NCBI GenBank assembly: GCA_021770345.1 | Contig: JAETRD010000001.1 | Coordinates: 124,001-188,000, forward strand | Source: Lachnospiraceae bacterium | Lineage (GTDB): Bacteria > Bacillota > Clostridia > Lachnospirales > Lachnospiraceae | Direction: 5' to 3' | Length of the DNA stretch: 64,000 nt | In this document: in pieces, positions 1 to 8,993 of the stretch | Layout of the letters: each line of letters starts with the position of its first letter | Position numbering within the stretch: position 1 is the first letter of the stretch | Translations under genes and position numbers: made by a program | Notes under the pieces: model-generated | What the model saw: the letters and a program-made list of their open reading frames with translations, nothing else | The model's database searches: none | What the model was told of the DNA's origin: nothing

Positions 1-618
1 GTAGCAGGATTCCATCCCGCGGTAATCCGGCTCCGCAAACCAGCCCGTGCCATCGAGCAGCGCGATGCCGCCCTGCGACGTGTCGTGAAGTTCCGCGCCA
101 AGCCGCCGCGCCGTCATCCACGCGTAGGAATACCAGCTGTTTGACCACTCCCCGTTATGCGCAGGGTCCGGCTTCCCCACAAAATCAAGCGCCTCCGACA
201 CCTCCCCGCAGGAGACACTGTCCCCGAACACCTCGATGCGGCGCGCGGGAAGCGGTTCCGGTTCGTCGAGCCGCGCTCCCTCGTCGAGTTCAAAGCCGTA
301 AAAAGTGACCGTGTGGCAGGAATCCATGCGCTTAAAGAGCGTCAGCTCGTGTACGCCGGCCGCCAGTCCTTCCGCCAGCACATAGGTGTGCGATTCTTCG
401 TCGCCTGTAAGCAGAATTTTTGTCTGCGCCCCGTCGATGATACAGCCCATGTAGTTATCCCAGTAATTCCTGTGATTTTTAAGCACCGCCTTCGCCGAAG
501 TCCCGGTAAATCGCATTCTGACAAAGCTTGCCGCATACACGAGCACCGGCGCTTTCGGGTCGTCAAAATCAATTCTGCCGCTGTAGCACAGCTTCTCATT
601 GTCCGCATAAATTTTCAT
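1..618 (-). CDS. CE2-type carbohydrate acetylesterase (SGNH), C-terminus outside window
   Basis: Partial gene: the first 206 codons are visible and the reading frame stays open to the window edge. Residues 1-115 look like the beta-sandwich that precedes the SGNH domain in carbohydrate esterase family 2, and residues 127-136 carry the block-I motif (IEVFGDSVSC) with the likely nucleophile Ser134. CE2 enzymes deacetylate plant polysaccharides such as xylan and glucomannan. No signal peptide is seen, so it should act in the cytoplasm on imported, acetylated mannooligosaccharides. It is the last visible gene of the mannan operon, 20 bp after the GH130_2 gene. The start at 618 follows an AAAGG about 11 nt upstream. 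The catalytic Asp/His block lies outside the window, so activity cannot be judged. Confidence 0.8.
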   Translation of the reverse strand, partial: MKIYADNEKLCYSGRIDFDDPKAPVLVYAASFVRMRFTGTSAKAVLKNHRNYWDNYMGCIIDGAQTKILLTGDEESHTYVLAEGLAAGVHELTLFKRMDSCHTVTFYGFELDEGARLDEPEPLPARRIEVFGDSVSCGEVSEALDFVGKPDPAHNGEWSNSWYSYAWMTARRLGAELHDTSQGGIALLDGTGWFAEPDYRGMESCY

Positions 619-638
619 AGATTCACATGCCTTTCGCA

Positions 639-1661
639 CTATCTTCTTCCGACTTCCGTGTCATTATCCGTCACCGCGCTGTGCTCCTTAATATAGTCGA
701 TGATATCGTCCAGCTCCGTAAACGCGAGCCCTACATAGCTGTCCGCAGCGCCGTAGTATAGCGCGATCTTTCCGCTCTCCGAATCGTGAATCGTCGCGCA
801 GGGGAAGCACACATTCGGCACAAACCCCCGCTCCTCGTACCACTCCTCCGGCGTCAGCAGGAAATTCTCACAGCGGTATTTGACGACGGACGGATTGTCG
901 ATATCCAGAATCGCCCCGCCGATGGAATACACATAGCCGTTGCAGGTTCCGGTGACCCCGTGGTAGAACAAAAGCCACCCCTCCGAAGTCTCAATCGGGG
1001 CCGCTCCGCCGCCGATTTTTAAGGACTCCCACCACTCGCTGCTCTTGCCCATCACATGCCGGTGCCGTCCCCAGTAAACCAGATCCGGGCTCTCGCTGAC
1101 AAAAATATCCCCGAACGGCGTGTGCCCGCTGTCCGACGGGCGCGACAACATCACGAAATTGCCGTTTATCTTACGCGGAAATAATACCGCGTTCCGGTTA
1201 AACGGGAGGAACGGATTCTCCACCCGCACAAAAGTCTGAAAATCCTTCGTCTCTGCCATGCCGATCGCCGCCCCGTAGAAATCCTGGCACCAGATGATAT
1301 AATAGGTGTCCTCCACCTTCACAAGCCGCGGGTCGTAGGCATATTTCGGCATAAACGGCTTTCCTTCCTCATCGACGAAATTTATTTTGTTCTCGTCAAA
1401 ATCCCAGTGAATTGCATCTTTGCTTTTTCCCAGATAGATATACGGGATACCGTTGGTCTGTTCCCCGCGGAACACGCCGATAAAACCGTCCTCATACGGC
1501 ATCACCGCGCTGTTGAAAATACGCGCGACCCCCTTTACCGGATTTCTCCCGATAATCGGGTTTTCCCTGTATCTCCAGACCGGCGCACCGCACAGATCAT
1601 CCGGGCGTTCCTGCCACGGCACGTTCGGTACCGCGGAGCTTATCATTTTATATTTGCTCAT
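639..1661 (-). CDS. GH130_2 beta-1,4-mannooligosaccharide phosphorylase
   Basis: A 340-aa glycoside phosphorylase of family GH130. The length and the short N-terminus fit subfamily 2, which removes mannose from the non-reducing end of beta-1,4-mannooligosaccharides with phosphate to give alpha-mannose-1-phosphate. The five-bladed propeller signatures are visible: RNPVKGVARIFNSAV near residue 40, the AYDPRLV segment holding the expected proton-donor Asp near residue 110, and IGGGAAPIETSEGWLLFYHG near 230. It is cytoplasmic (no signal peptide). It sits between the GH130_1 and CE2 genes in the mannan operon, which supports mannan rather than N-glycan substrates. Product specificity is inferred from the family and the neighbours. 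Confidence 0.88.
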   Translation of the reverse strand: MSKYKMISSAVPNVPWQERPDDLCGAPVWRYRENPIIGRNPVKGVARIFNSAVMPYEDGFIGVFRGEQTNGIPYIYLGKSKDAIHWDFDENKINFVDEEGKPFMPKYAYDPRLVKVEDTYYIIWCQDFYGAAIGMAETKDFQTFVRVENPFLPFNRNAVLFPRKINGNFVMLSRPSDSGHTPFGDIFVSESPDLVYWGRHRHVMGKSSEWWESLKIGGGAAPIETSEGWLLFYHGVTGTCNGYVYSIGGAILDIDNPSVVKYRCENFLLTPEEWYEERGFVPNVCFPCATIHDSESGKIALYYGAADSYVGLAFTELDDIIDYIKEHSAVTDNDTEVGRR

Positions 1662-1702
1662 ATTCTCCTCTTTTCCGCCGCCGCAGGCGGCCCATACGCT
1701 CT

Positions 1703-2878
1703 CTATTTGCTCTTTTCAAGAAATGCCAGATTTTTCTCAATCAGCGCGCACCGCTGCGCCACACAGTCCGCCGAGCGGCCGGCATCCCGCGGCGTCTCAA
1801 ACACATAGTCCAAAAGCTTTTCCGTCGTCGTTTCCGCCACATGCATCCGCGTGTCGGAGGATGCATAGTAGAGAAGCACTCTGCCGTTCTCCTCAGCGAT
1901 CGCGCCGTTCGTGAACACGACGTTTCCGACGTCGCCGACGCGCTCTGCGCCGCGCGGCCCGATCAAAAGCCCCGACGGTTCCGCGATCACCTTTGCCGGG
2001 TCGCGTAAATCGGTCGCAAACGCGTAGATGACATAGCGCAGTCCCGCCGCCGTGTTCCGCACGCCGTGCGCGATATGAAGCCAGCCGCGCTCCGTCTTAA
2101 TCGGCACGGCACCCGCTCCGTTTTTCGCCTCGGTAATCGTGTGGTAACGCCTTATGCTCGTCATTTTCTCCTCGTCAATCACCGCGCGCGTGATATCCTC
2201 ACACAGCCCGAAACCGATTCCGCCGCCGCTTCCGGTGTCGATAAAATCGTCCATCGGCCTTGTGTAAAACGCATACTTTCCGTCCACAAACTCAGGGTGC
2301 AGCACCACGTTCCGCTGCTGCGGCGAGTGCAGCGTCACAAGGTTCGGCAGCCGCTCCCACGTCTCCAAATCTTTCGTGCGCACAATCCCCGCCGCTGCCA
2401 CGGCCGCAGACAAATCCGACGTTCCCGTATCCTTGCTCTCGGAGCAGAAAACGCCGTAGATATAGCCGTCCTCATGCTGCGTCAGGCGCATGTCGTAGAC
2501 GTTCGTCTCCTCCGGGCAGGTGTCCGGGAGCACTGTGGGATAATCCCGGAACCTGAAGCCGTCGATGCCGTTGTCGCTCTCTGCCACGCCGAAAAAGGAC
2601 TTTCTGTCGTTCCCCTCGATGCGCGCCACCAGACAATATTTCCCGTTTAATTTGATCGCCCCCGCGTTCATGACCGCATTGACGCCGAGCCGCTCCATAA
2701 AGTGCGGGTTCGTCTCCGGATTTAAATCATAGCGCCAGGTCAGAGGGATGTGCTCCCTTGTCAGCACCGGATACCGGTAGCGGTCGTAAATCCCGTTGTA
2801 AAAGTCCGTTTTCTCGTTTTTGCGGGAGAGCAGCGCTTCCTGCCGTTCCCTTTCTATGTAATACCTTTCATGTAACAT
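1703..2878 (-). CDS. GH130_1 4-O-beta-D-mannosyl-D-glucose phosphorylase
   Basis: A 391-aa GH130 subfamily 1 enzyme that should phosphorolyse mannosyl-beta-1,4-glucose to mannose-1-phosphate and glucose, in the cytoplasm. The sequence follows the characterised Bacteroides fragilis and Ruminococcus albus enzymes closely as I recall them: [49 protein letters not shown] with the proton-donor Asp, [21 protein letters not shown], and [12 protein letters not shown]. An upstream in-frame Met would add seven residues, but the start at 2878 is preferred because AAAGGA lies six bases before it. Its substrate is the product of the 2-epimerase encoded just upstream (27 bp gap), the classic two-step mannobiose pathway. 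Confidence 0.92.
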   Translation of the reverse strand: MLHERYYIERERQEALLSRKNEKTDFYNGIYDRYRYPVLTREHIPLTWRYDLNPETNPHFMERLGVNAVMNAGAIKLNGKYCLVARIEGNDRKSFFGVAESDNGIDGFRFRDYPTVLPDTCPEETNVYDMRLTQHEDGYIYGVFCSESKDTGTSDLSAAVAAAGIVRTKDLETWERLPNLVTLHSPQQRNVVLHPEFVDGKYAFYTRPMDDFIDTGSGGGIGFGLCEDITRAVIDEEKMTSIRRYHTITEAKNGAGAVPIKTERGWLHIAHGVRNTAAGLRYVIYAFATDLRDPAKVIAEPSGLLIGPRGAERVGDVGNVVFTNGAIAEENGRVLLYYASSDTRMHVAETTTEKLLDYVFETPRDAGRSADCVAQRCALIEKNLAFLEKSK

Positions 2879-2905
2879 AAAGCATCCTTTCATGCGCAAC
2901 GCCTT

Positions 2906-4180
2906 TCATGCGTGAAGACCTTCGCGTTGTCTTTTTATCAGTTCCATACACATCCTGCCGTTGTGGTACGGGCATTTCCACGGTTCCACGATCGGTCTGC
3001 CCGCAATCGGGGAACCGTCCTTTGTCACCTCCCAGTACCACTCCGAGCCGTCCCGCCTGTCGATGACATGGCGTTTGATAAACTCCCACTGCGCGGCGGC
3101 CGCATCCATGTACTCGGCGTGCTCCGGCGACTTTTCATAACCGTTCACAAAGCCGACCACGGTCTCCGCCTGCACCCACCAGATGCGGTTTTCATCGACG
3201 ATTCCCCGCTCGCACTCGTTCGCGAGCGAATGTCCGTCAAACGCCGTCTCGTAAATTTTTTTCGTCAAATCCGCCGTAATCGGATTCATTTTCCGCTCGT
3301 ATGCCGCGTCCCCGAGCACTTCTGTACCCCGGTCGACAAGCCACGCCGTCTCGATGTCATGCCCGTAGGAATGTAAATCCAAAAGGCTGCGGTACTCCGC
3401 ATCGAAAAACACTTCCTGGCGGCGGCGCGCGGGATTGTAAATTTTCTCCGCGAACACATCCAGGATCCATCGGAGGCACGCTTTTACGCGGTCCGCAAGC
3501 GCCGCTTTCTCCGGAAGCGCCTTTATCACGCGGTACAACTCGGTGTAAGCCTCAAACACATGAAGCAGCGTGTTCATCGTCCGGTCCGCAAGCACGCCGT
3601 TCTCGGAGAGCTTCTCGTTCGACTCCGGCCGAAAATCACAGGTAAACGCCTCAAGATATCCGTTTTTATCCCTGCATTTCTCCTCGATCAGACAAAAGAG
3701 CTGCTCCGCAAGCGCGAGCGCCTCCCCGTCCCCCACCGCCTCATAGTAGGAGGCGAGTGCATAGATACAAAACGCCTGATTGTAGGTATGCTTCGTGGTA
3801 TCATGCGGCGTCCCGTCATAGTTTAACGACCAGTAAATTCCGCCGTTTTCCGCATCCAGACAATCATTTTTCAAAAAACTGTACCCACATTTCGCCGCTT
3901 TCCGCAATTCTTCCCCGCAAAAGCCCGCGGCCAGGCACTCCTGTTCGGTGATTTTTCCCTGACGGTACAGCGTGTAAGCGTTCGCAAAAAACCAGGTGAT
4001 GCGGCTGTTTAAGATGCAGCCCTTCTCCGCCCGCACGTCCGGCTCAAGGTCGTAGGACAGATACCCCATAAAACCGCCGCGCTCCTCATCCCTCATTCCA
4101 AGCCAGAACGGAATGAGATGGCCAACCAGCTCCTGCTTTGCCTCCGCCGCAAGCTGTTTTTTCCTTTCTATCGCTTTCAT
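2906..4180 (-). CDS. Cellobiose/mannobiose 2-epimerase (AGE family)
   Basis: A 424-aa member of the N-acylglucosamine 2-epimerase superfamily with an (alpha/alpha)6 barrel. It interconverts the reducing-end sugar of beta-1,4 disaccharides, here most likely mannobiose to mannosylglucose, which feeds the GH130_1 enzyme encoded next. Family signatures include FANAYTLYRQ near residue 65, HTYNQAFCIYAL near 130, RTMNTLLHVFEAYTELY near 205, SYGHDIETAWLVDRG near 275 with the catalytic-type His, and WWVQAETVVGFVNGYE near 350. The length is normal. It lies 3 bp from the GH36 stop, so the genes are probably translated as one unit. Assignment to mannobiose rests on operon context. Confidence 0.9.
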   Translation of the reverse strand: MKAIERKKQLAAEAKQELVGHLIPFWLGMRDEERGGFMGYLSYDLEPDVRAEKGCILNSRITWFFANAYTLYRQGKITEQECLAAGFCGEELRKAAKCGYSFLKNDCLDAENGGIYWSLNYDGTPHDTTKHTYNQAFCIYALASYYEAVGDGEALALAEQLFCLIEEKCRDKNGYLEAFTCDFRPESNEKLSENGVLADRTMNTLLHVFEAYTELYRVIKALPEKAALADRVKACLRWILDVFAEKIYNPARRRQEVFFDAEYRSLLDLHSYGHDIETAWLVDRGTEVLGDAAYERKMNPITADLTKKIYETAFDGHSLANECERGIVDENRIWWVQAETVVGFVNGYEKSPEHAEYMDAAAAQWEFIKRHVIDRRDGSEWYWEVTKDGSPIAGRPIVEPWKCPYHNGRMCMELIKRQREGLHA

Positions 4181-4183
4181 ACT

Positions 4184-6370
4184 CTATTCTGTTATCTCCT
4201 CAATTTCCCACAGCAGGCTCTTAAAATCCCCCTGCAGCAGCTTTATGTTTAACCCGGCATACATCAATACTGCGCCGGTGTAGCATTTGCCGCATACCCG
4301 GTACATTTTCTCCGGGGAAAGTCCCTGCAGCCGCAAAAGGCGGTTCTTCCTGTTTGCCCTGGCAAGCACCTGCACATAAAACAAAAGCGCCCGGCTCTTA
4401 TCCTTGCTCACTACGAGGAAACTGTCCGCGCCGCCTGTCTCTCCGGCGGAGAGAAGACGGTAGTAATCACCCTCCGCGACAAGCGCATGGTATCTGTGAT
4501 AAAACACCGTCTGCTCTTTTATAAGCTCCTTTTCCTCCGCGGAAAGCTTTGTGACGTCAAGCTCATACCCAAAGGTTCCCGCAAGTGCGACATGGCCCCG
4601 CGTCTCAAACGACGTATTGCGGCCCACAATATGATTCGGGCAGGCGCTCACATGCGCGCCCATACATGAGAGCGGATAGACCATCGCTGTCCCCTCCTGA
4701 ATCGCCAGCCGCTCCACCGCATCCGTATCGTCCGAACACCAGATCTGCGGGCTGTAGTACAGCATGCCGGCATCAAAGCGCGCCCCTCCGCCGGAACAGT
4801 TCTCAAGCAAAAGCTCCGGAAATTCCGCAAGCAAACGCTCCTGCAGCTGATATACGCCAAGCATATAGCGGTGGTACAGCTCTCCCTGCCGGTCCGCGGG
4901 AAGCGCCGCGCTTCCCATTGTCGTAAGCTGGCGGTTCATATCCCATTTCACATAGGAGATATCCGCATTGCGCAGGATCTCCGCCACCATCTCATACACC
5001 CGGTCCACAACCTCCTGCCGCGAGAGATCCAGCACATACTGCGCGCGACTTTGCGTGATATCGCGCCCCGGAATCTGAATCGCCCAATCCGGATGCTTCC
5101 TGAATAACTTCGAGTCCGGGGAAATCATCTCCGGTTCAAACCAGATGCCGAATTTCATTCCAAATTTTTTGACGTCCTCCACCAGACAGGCAAGACCGCC
5201 CGCAAGCTTGCTCTCGTTTACCTCCCAGTCCCCGAGAGAACCTTCGTCCGTATTTCGGTTCCCGAACCAGCCGTCATCCATCACCAGCATCTCTATCCCG
5301 AGCTGCGATGCCTCTTTTGCGATTTCAATCAGCTTCTTTTCGTCAAAATCAAAGTACGTCGCCTCCCAGTTGTTAATCAGAATCGGCCGCTCGCGGCGAA
5401 GCCAGGGACTTCGGATCAGATGCGTCCGGTAAAGTTCGTGAAACGTCCGCGTCATTTTTCCGAGCCCTTCGTCGGAATACGTCAGCACAACCTCGGGCGC
5501 TGTAAACTGCTCTCCCGGCGCAAGTTTCCAGCAGAAACCCTCCGGGTGAATCCCCATCGTCATCCGCACGGAGTCAAACTGGCTGCGTTCCGCCTGCGCG
5601 ATGAAATTGCCCGAATACACAAAGTTCATCGCATACACTTCCCCTGTGGTCTGCGTCGTTTCCGGCGTCACCAGTGCGAGAAACGGATGCTCCTGATGGC
5701 TCGACTCTCCCTTAAAGGATGAAATATTCTGTCTGCCATACCCCAGGGAAAGCCGCTGCACATGTCTCTCTCTCGCCCAGGAGCCGAACAGCCCCACCAT
5801 CTCATAATCCCGGTTTTCCATGTCGATGCAGGCGCTCAGCACTTTTTCGAGGTACACGCTCTCATTTCCCCGGTTTTCCACAGTCACGGAACGTGTCACA
5901 ACATCCACATCCTCAAACACGCTGTACGCCAGACACACTTCAACGCCCGTACGCGCATCCGTACAATATACGTTCAGCGTACTGCACGTCTCCTCTGCGC
6001 CCCATGTCGCCGGCAGCCCCGCAAGACGCGGCTTTCCTGCTTCTATCCCGTAGCTCGCAAAACGCAGCTCGCTCCCGCGGAAACCATCCGCGGTGCGCAT
6101 GCAAAACGCCGACTCCCGGTAATCGCCCATCCCGCTCTCCGGGTATTCCATCCACGCCTGATCGAGAAATGAATTTTTTTCTCTGCGGTTTACACTCGGC
6201 ACAAACGGCGGCTCCTCCTCGCGCAGCAGATAGCGGATCCCGGTATCATGCAGCCGTTTCCCGTAATAAACATGGGCAAGATAGCAGTCGTCCACAACCG
6301 CAAATGCATAGGTTGTATTTGGCGTGTGCAGCATAAATATTTTTTCCGTTTCGTCATAAATAATCGGCAT
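4184..6370 (-). CDS. GH36 alpha-galactosidase
   Basis: A 728-aa glycoside hydrolase family 36 enzyme, the same size as the Geobacillus AgaB type. It should remove alpha-1,6-galactose side chains from imported galactomannooligosaccharides. The nucleophile motif YVKWDMNR places Asp477 and the acid/base motif CSDDTD places Asp547, matching the family spacing. LVMDDGWFGNRN (about 363-373) and NCSGGGARFD (about 524-533) are also present. The longer open frame begins 52 codons upstream with an Arg-rich stretch unlike the family; I chose the Met at 6370 because GAAGGGAAG precedes it and MPIIYDE is a typical beginning. No signal peptide, so cytoplasmic. Confidence 0.93.
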   Translation of the reverse strand: MPIIYDETEKIFMLHTPNTTYAFAVVDDCYLAHVYYGKRLHDTGIRYLLREEEPPFVPSVNRREKNSFLDQAWMEYPESGMGDYRESAFCMRTADGFRGSELRFASYGIEAGKPRLAGLPATWGAEETCSTLNVYCTDARTGVEVCLAYSVFEDVDVVTRSVTVENRGNESVYLEKVLSACIDMENRDYEMVGLFGSWARERHVQRLSLGYGRQNISSFKGESSHQEHPFLALVTPETTQTTGEVYAMNFVYSGNFIAQAERSQFDSVRMTMGIHPEGFCWKLAPGEQFTAPEVVLTYSDEGLGKMTRTFHELYRTHLIRSPWLRRERPILINNWEATYFDFDEKKLIEIAKEASQLGIEMLVMDDGWFGNRNTDEGSLGDWEVNESKLAGGLACLVEDVKKFGMKFGIWFEPEMISPDSKLFRKHPDWAIQIPGRDITQSRAQYVLDLSRQEVVDRVYEMVAEILRNADISYVKWDMNRQLTTMGSAALPADRQGELYHRYMLGVYQLQERLLAEFPELLLENCSGGGARFDAGMLYYSPQIWCSDDTDAVERLAIQEGTAMVYPLSCMGAHVSACPNHIVGRNTSFETRGHVALAGTFGYELDVTKLSAEEKELIKEQTVFYHRYHALVAEGDYYRLLSAGETGGADSFLVVSKDKSRALLFYVQVLARANRKNRLLRLQGLSPEKMYRVCGKCYTGAVLMYAGLNIKLLQGDFKSLLWEIEEITE

Positions 6371-6383
6371 GTTTGCTTCCCTT

Positions 6384-7046
6384 CTATTTTTCGTTGATTT
6401 GACTGATATAACCGATAAATTCCGCACAGACATCCGCATGTGCTCCCGATACGGGAAACGCCAACAGAAGCGCATCCTCCGCATCCGAGTCGGACGCCCC
6501 CGCCGCGCCGTCAAGCTCCGGCGCAAGCGCCGTCTGCCCGATCAGAACCGCGCGGCATACGCCGTCCTCTTTATACAGTGGAAGTCCCGCCGCGCCAAGT
6601 TCCTCCACATCCCGAAATGTTCCGCCAAGTTCCTTACAGTAATGATAAAAGCTTTCCGGTACAATTACCGCGTCAATCTCTCCGTTCTCCCACTGAAAGA
6701 AAAATTTTTCATAAGAACTTTCATTGATCCCTGCAAGCTGCGCTCCTGCGTAAGAAATCTGATAATCGGAATCAATTACAATCCGTTCCGGTTCCCGCTC
6801 AGCCTCTTTCGCAAAGGCGTCCCGGATCCGTTCATCCCGCGCATAATCGATGTTCTGATTTACCAGAACGCAGGTAAATTCCGGTCTTTGATTGCCGAAT
6901 CCAAAGTGGATGATGAGAAAGACAAGAAAACTCACCGCCGCAAGCACGCCCAGAATGTGATACCAGTAATAGGTGACAATGTAATCAAATTTCTCTCTCC
7001 CGTTCATATCCGCCGTTTTTTCCCTGAGTGCATTCATCCACTTCAT
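6384..7046 (-). CDS. Membrane-anchored protein of unknown function in the mannan operon
   Basis: A 220-aa protein I cannot assign. Residues 1-25 are charged and cytoplasmic-looking (MKWMNALREKTADMNGREKF), residues about 26-49 form a single hydrophobic helix, and the remaining 170 residues would be outside the cell. This outer part has alternating strands and helices and ends with FPVSGAHADVCAEFIGYISQ; it somewhat resembles a small solute-binding-like fold, but this is only an impression. It lies between the sugar permease gene and the GH36 gene, with GAGAGGAAATT before its start, so it is co-transcribed with mannan import. A transporter accessory or sensor role is possible but unproven. Confidence 0.8.
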   Translation of the reverse strand: MKWMNALREKTADMNGREKFDYIVTYYWYHILGVLAAVSFLVFLIIHFGFGNQRPEFTCVLVNQNIDYARDERIRDAFAKEAEREPERIVIDSDYQISYAGAQLAGINESSYEKFFFQWENGEIDAVIVPESFYHYCKELGGTFRDVEELGAAGLPLYKEDGVCRAVLIGQTALAPELDGAAGASDSDAEDALLLAFPVSGAHADVCAEFIGYISQINEK

Positions 7047-7084
7047 AATTTCCTCTCATTCCGCCGCAGGCAACCTTTTGCATT

Positions 7085-7930
7085 TTAACCTTTCACCGAT
7101 CCCGCCGCCATACCGCTGTAGATCTGCTTCTGGAAAATCAGAAACAGAATCAGAATCGGAACAATCGTAATCAGCACACCCGCACAGATATAATTGTACT
7201 GACTTCCGTAGGGGCCTGTAAATGTGTACAGCGCCGTGGAAATCGTCTTTAAATTCTTGTCATGCAGGTACAGGTTCGCACAGTAATATTCATTATAAAT
7301 ACTGATTCCTTTCAATACAAGCGTCGTCACAATCGCAGGCTTTAGCAGCGGGAATAAAATACGGAAGAACACGCCGAAATAGGTACACCCGTCCATAATC
7401 GCCGACTCGTCGAGCGATGTCGACAGATTTTCAAAGAACTGCAGGAAAATATAGATGGATATGATATCCGTCCCCATCAGCACCACCATATAACCGTAGA
7501 GTTTGTTTACAAACCCAAGCGAATACATAATCTGGTAAATTGTCACCTGCATCGCAATACCCGGAAGCAGCGACGCGAACATGAACAGATTGTGTATCAG
7601 CCCCTTTCCCGGAAATGTAAAGCGATTTAACACATACGCAAGCATCGATCCCGTAAAAACGGAGATTGTAAGCACCACGACCAGCACGATTCCCGTATTC
7701 AGAAACCCGCGCGCCATATTGGCCTGCGTAAATGCAATCTTAAAATTCTCAAAGTAGAGAAAACTCTGCGGCAGCTGCAAAACCGAAGTTGCCGCATACT
7801 CATCGTTGGTTTTAAACGCCGACAACACACAGACGCAGACCGGCGTCAGGGCGATCACGACCGCCGCAATCAGTACCGCATACTTAAATATACTAAATAA
7901 AATCGAGCTGATTTTCTCTTTTTGCGTCAT
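7085..7930 (-). CDS. Carbohydrate ABC transporter permease (MalG type)
   Basis: A 281-aa inner-membrane permease with six predicted helices. The cytoplasmic EAA-type loop that docks the ATPase is visible near residues 165-190 (ESAIMDGCTYFGVFFRILFPLLKPA). It pairs with the MalF-type permease encoded immediately upstream, whose stop overlaps this start by 4 bp (ATGA), indicating translational coupling. Together with the binding protein it should import mannooligosaccharides. No ATPase gene is present in the operon. Confidence 0.93.
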   Translation of the reverse strand: MTQKEKISSILFSIFKYAVLIAAVVIALTPVCVCVLSAFKTNDEYAATSVLQLPQSFLYFENFKIAFTQANMARGFLNTGIVLVVVLTISVFTGSMLAYVLNRFTFPGKGLIHNLFMFASLLPGIAMQVTIYQIMYSLGFVNKLYGYMVVLMGTDIISIYIFLQFFENLSTSLDESAIMDGCTYFGVFFRILFPLLKPAIVTTLVLKGISIYNEYYCANLYLHDKNLKTISTALYTFTGPYGSQYNYICAGVLITIVPILILFLIFQKQIYSGMAAGSVKG

Positions 7931-8925
7931 ACCGCAGCGCCTCCTCTCTTCGCCTCCGCTTTTTTCCGTTTTTCTTCCTGTTTACGCCGTCTCACCGCGG
8001 CTTTGGACTCGTCTGCGGTCCCGTCGTCGAATACATATTTGAAAAACAGCTTCTGCGCGACCGTACAGAGAATGATAATCGCCAAAAGCACAATCGCCAT
8101 CGCGCACGCAAGACCGACTTTCTGATTCTCATGCGCCAGACGGTTCATGATTACAAAATAGGTACCGGTTCCCATTGTACCGTTCGTGATAACGTAAGGC
8201 GGCTCAAATGCGCTCAGCGAACCGCTGATGGAGAGAATCAGGTTCAATACGATAATCGACTTGATGCTCGGCATAATGATGTACCGGAACTGATGCCACT
8301 TGTTCGCGCCGTCAAGTGACGCCGCCTCGTAGAGATCCGGATCCACCGACATCATCGCTCCCAAAAAGAGGACCATGTTCTGCCCCATGTACCTCCACAC
8401 CGAGGTCGCCACAAGCGAAATATTGTTAATGCTCTTATCCTGCAGCCAGAGCGGTATATTTTCGATGTCCATACCGAACATCTGAAGGATTGTGTCAAAC
8501 ACCATCCCCCGCGCATAGAAAAATTTAAAGATAAATCCGACCGCGATACCGCCGATCAGGTAGGGAAAGAAAATACCCGCCTTAAAAAACGCCTCTCCCT
8601 TTACCTTAAATACCATCATTGTCGCAAAGAACAGCGCGAGCGCCATCTGGACGATCGCGCCGCCCATGTAATAGACGCTGACAAACAGAGCCTGAAAGAT
8701 TTCCTCCCGCTGAAATACATCGATATAATTTTTCAGACCGACCCAGCGCATTTCCCCGATATATTTCTTATCGTAAAAACTGAACTGCACCATCTTTCCA
8801 AACGGAAAATAGGTAAACACAACCAACAGCAGCAGGGGTACAAACATAAATGTTGTGATGACGAGGACTCTCTGCACCTTTCTGCTGAGAAACCACTGTG
8901 AAAATGTTCTCTTTTCCTGTTCCAT
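7927..8925 (-). CDS. Carbohydrate ABC transporter permease (MalF type)
   Basis: A 332-aa membrane permease of the CUT1 family. It has the longer N-terminal region typical of MalF/UgpA partners and an EAA-like loop near residues 215-240 (YEAASLDGANKWHQFRYIIMPSIK). The C-terminal 30 residues are very basic (KRKKAEAKRGG), likely a cytoplasmic tail. It is preceded by AAGGAGG and follows the binding-protein gene by 68 bp. Predicted partner of the 7085-7930 permease in mannooligosaccharide uptake. Confidence 0.93.
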   Translation of the reverse strand: MEQEKRTFSQWFLSRKVQRVLVITTFMFVPLLLLVVFTYFPFGKMVQFSFYDKKYIGEMRWVGLKNYIDVFQREEIFQALFVSVYYMGGAIVQMALALFFATMMVFKVKGEAFFKAGIFFPYLIGGIAVGFIFKFFYARGMVFDTILQMFGMDIENIPLWLQDKSINNISLVATSVWRYMGQNMVLFLGAMMSVDPDLYEAASLDGANKWHQFRYIIMPSIKSIIVLNLILSISGSLSAFEPPYVITNGTMGTGTYFVIMNRLAHENQKVGLACAMAIVLLAIIILCTVAQKLFFKYVFDDGTADESKAAVRRRKQEEKRKKAEAKRGGAAV

Positions 8926-8993
8926 AAAGGCCTCCTTATGTGGGATTGAGGCAGATGCAACTCATCCGCCCCAATCCGCTGCCTGCACATTTT

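Noticed and set aside
157-696. Plus-strand ORF of 179 codons
   Set aside because: It lies opposite the CE2 gene, is Arg/His-rich like other antisense frames here and has no family match.
2066-2650. Plus-strand ORF of 194 codons
   Set aside because: Opposite the well-supported GH130_1 gene; composition is that of an antisense shadow.
5719-6336. Plus-strand ORF of 205 codons
   Set aside because: Opposite the GH36 gene, Pro/Arg/Ser-rich, no SD.
6371-6526. 52-codon N-terminal extension of the GH36 gene
   Set aside because: Arg-rich, overlaps the upstream 220-aa gene and a good SD lies before the inner Met.
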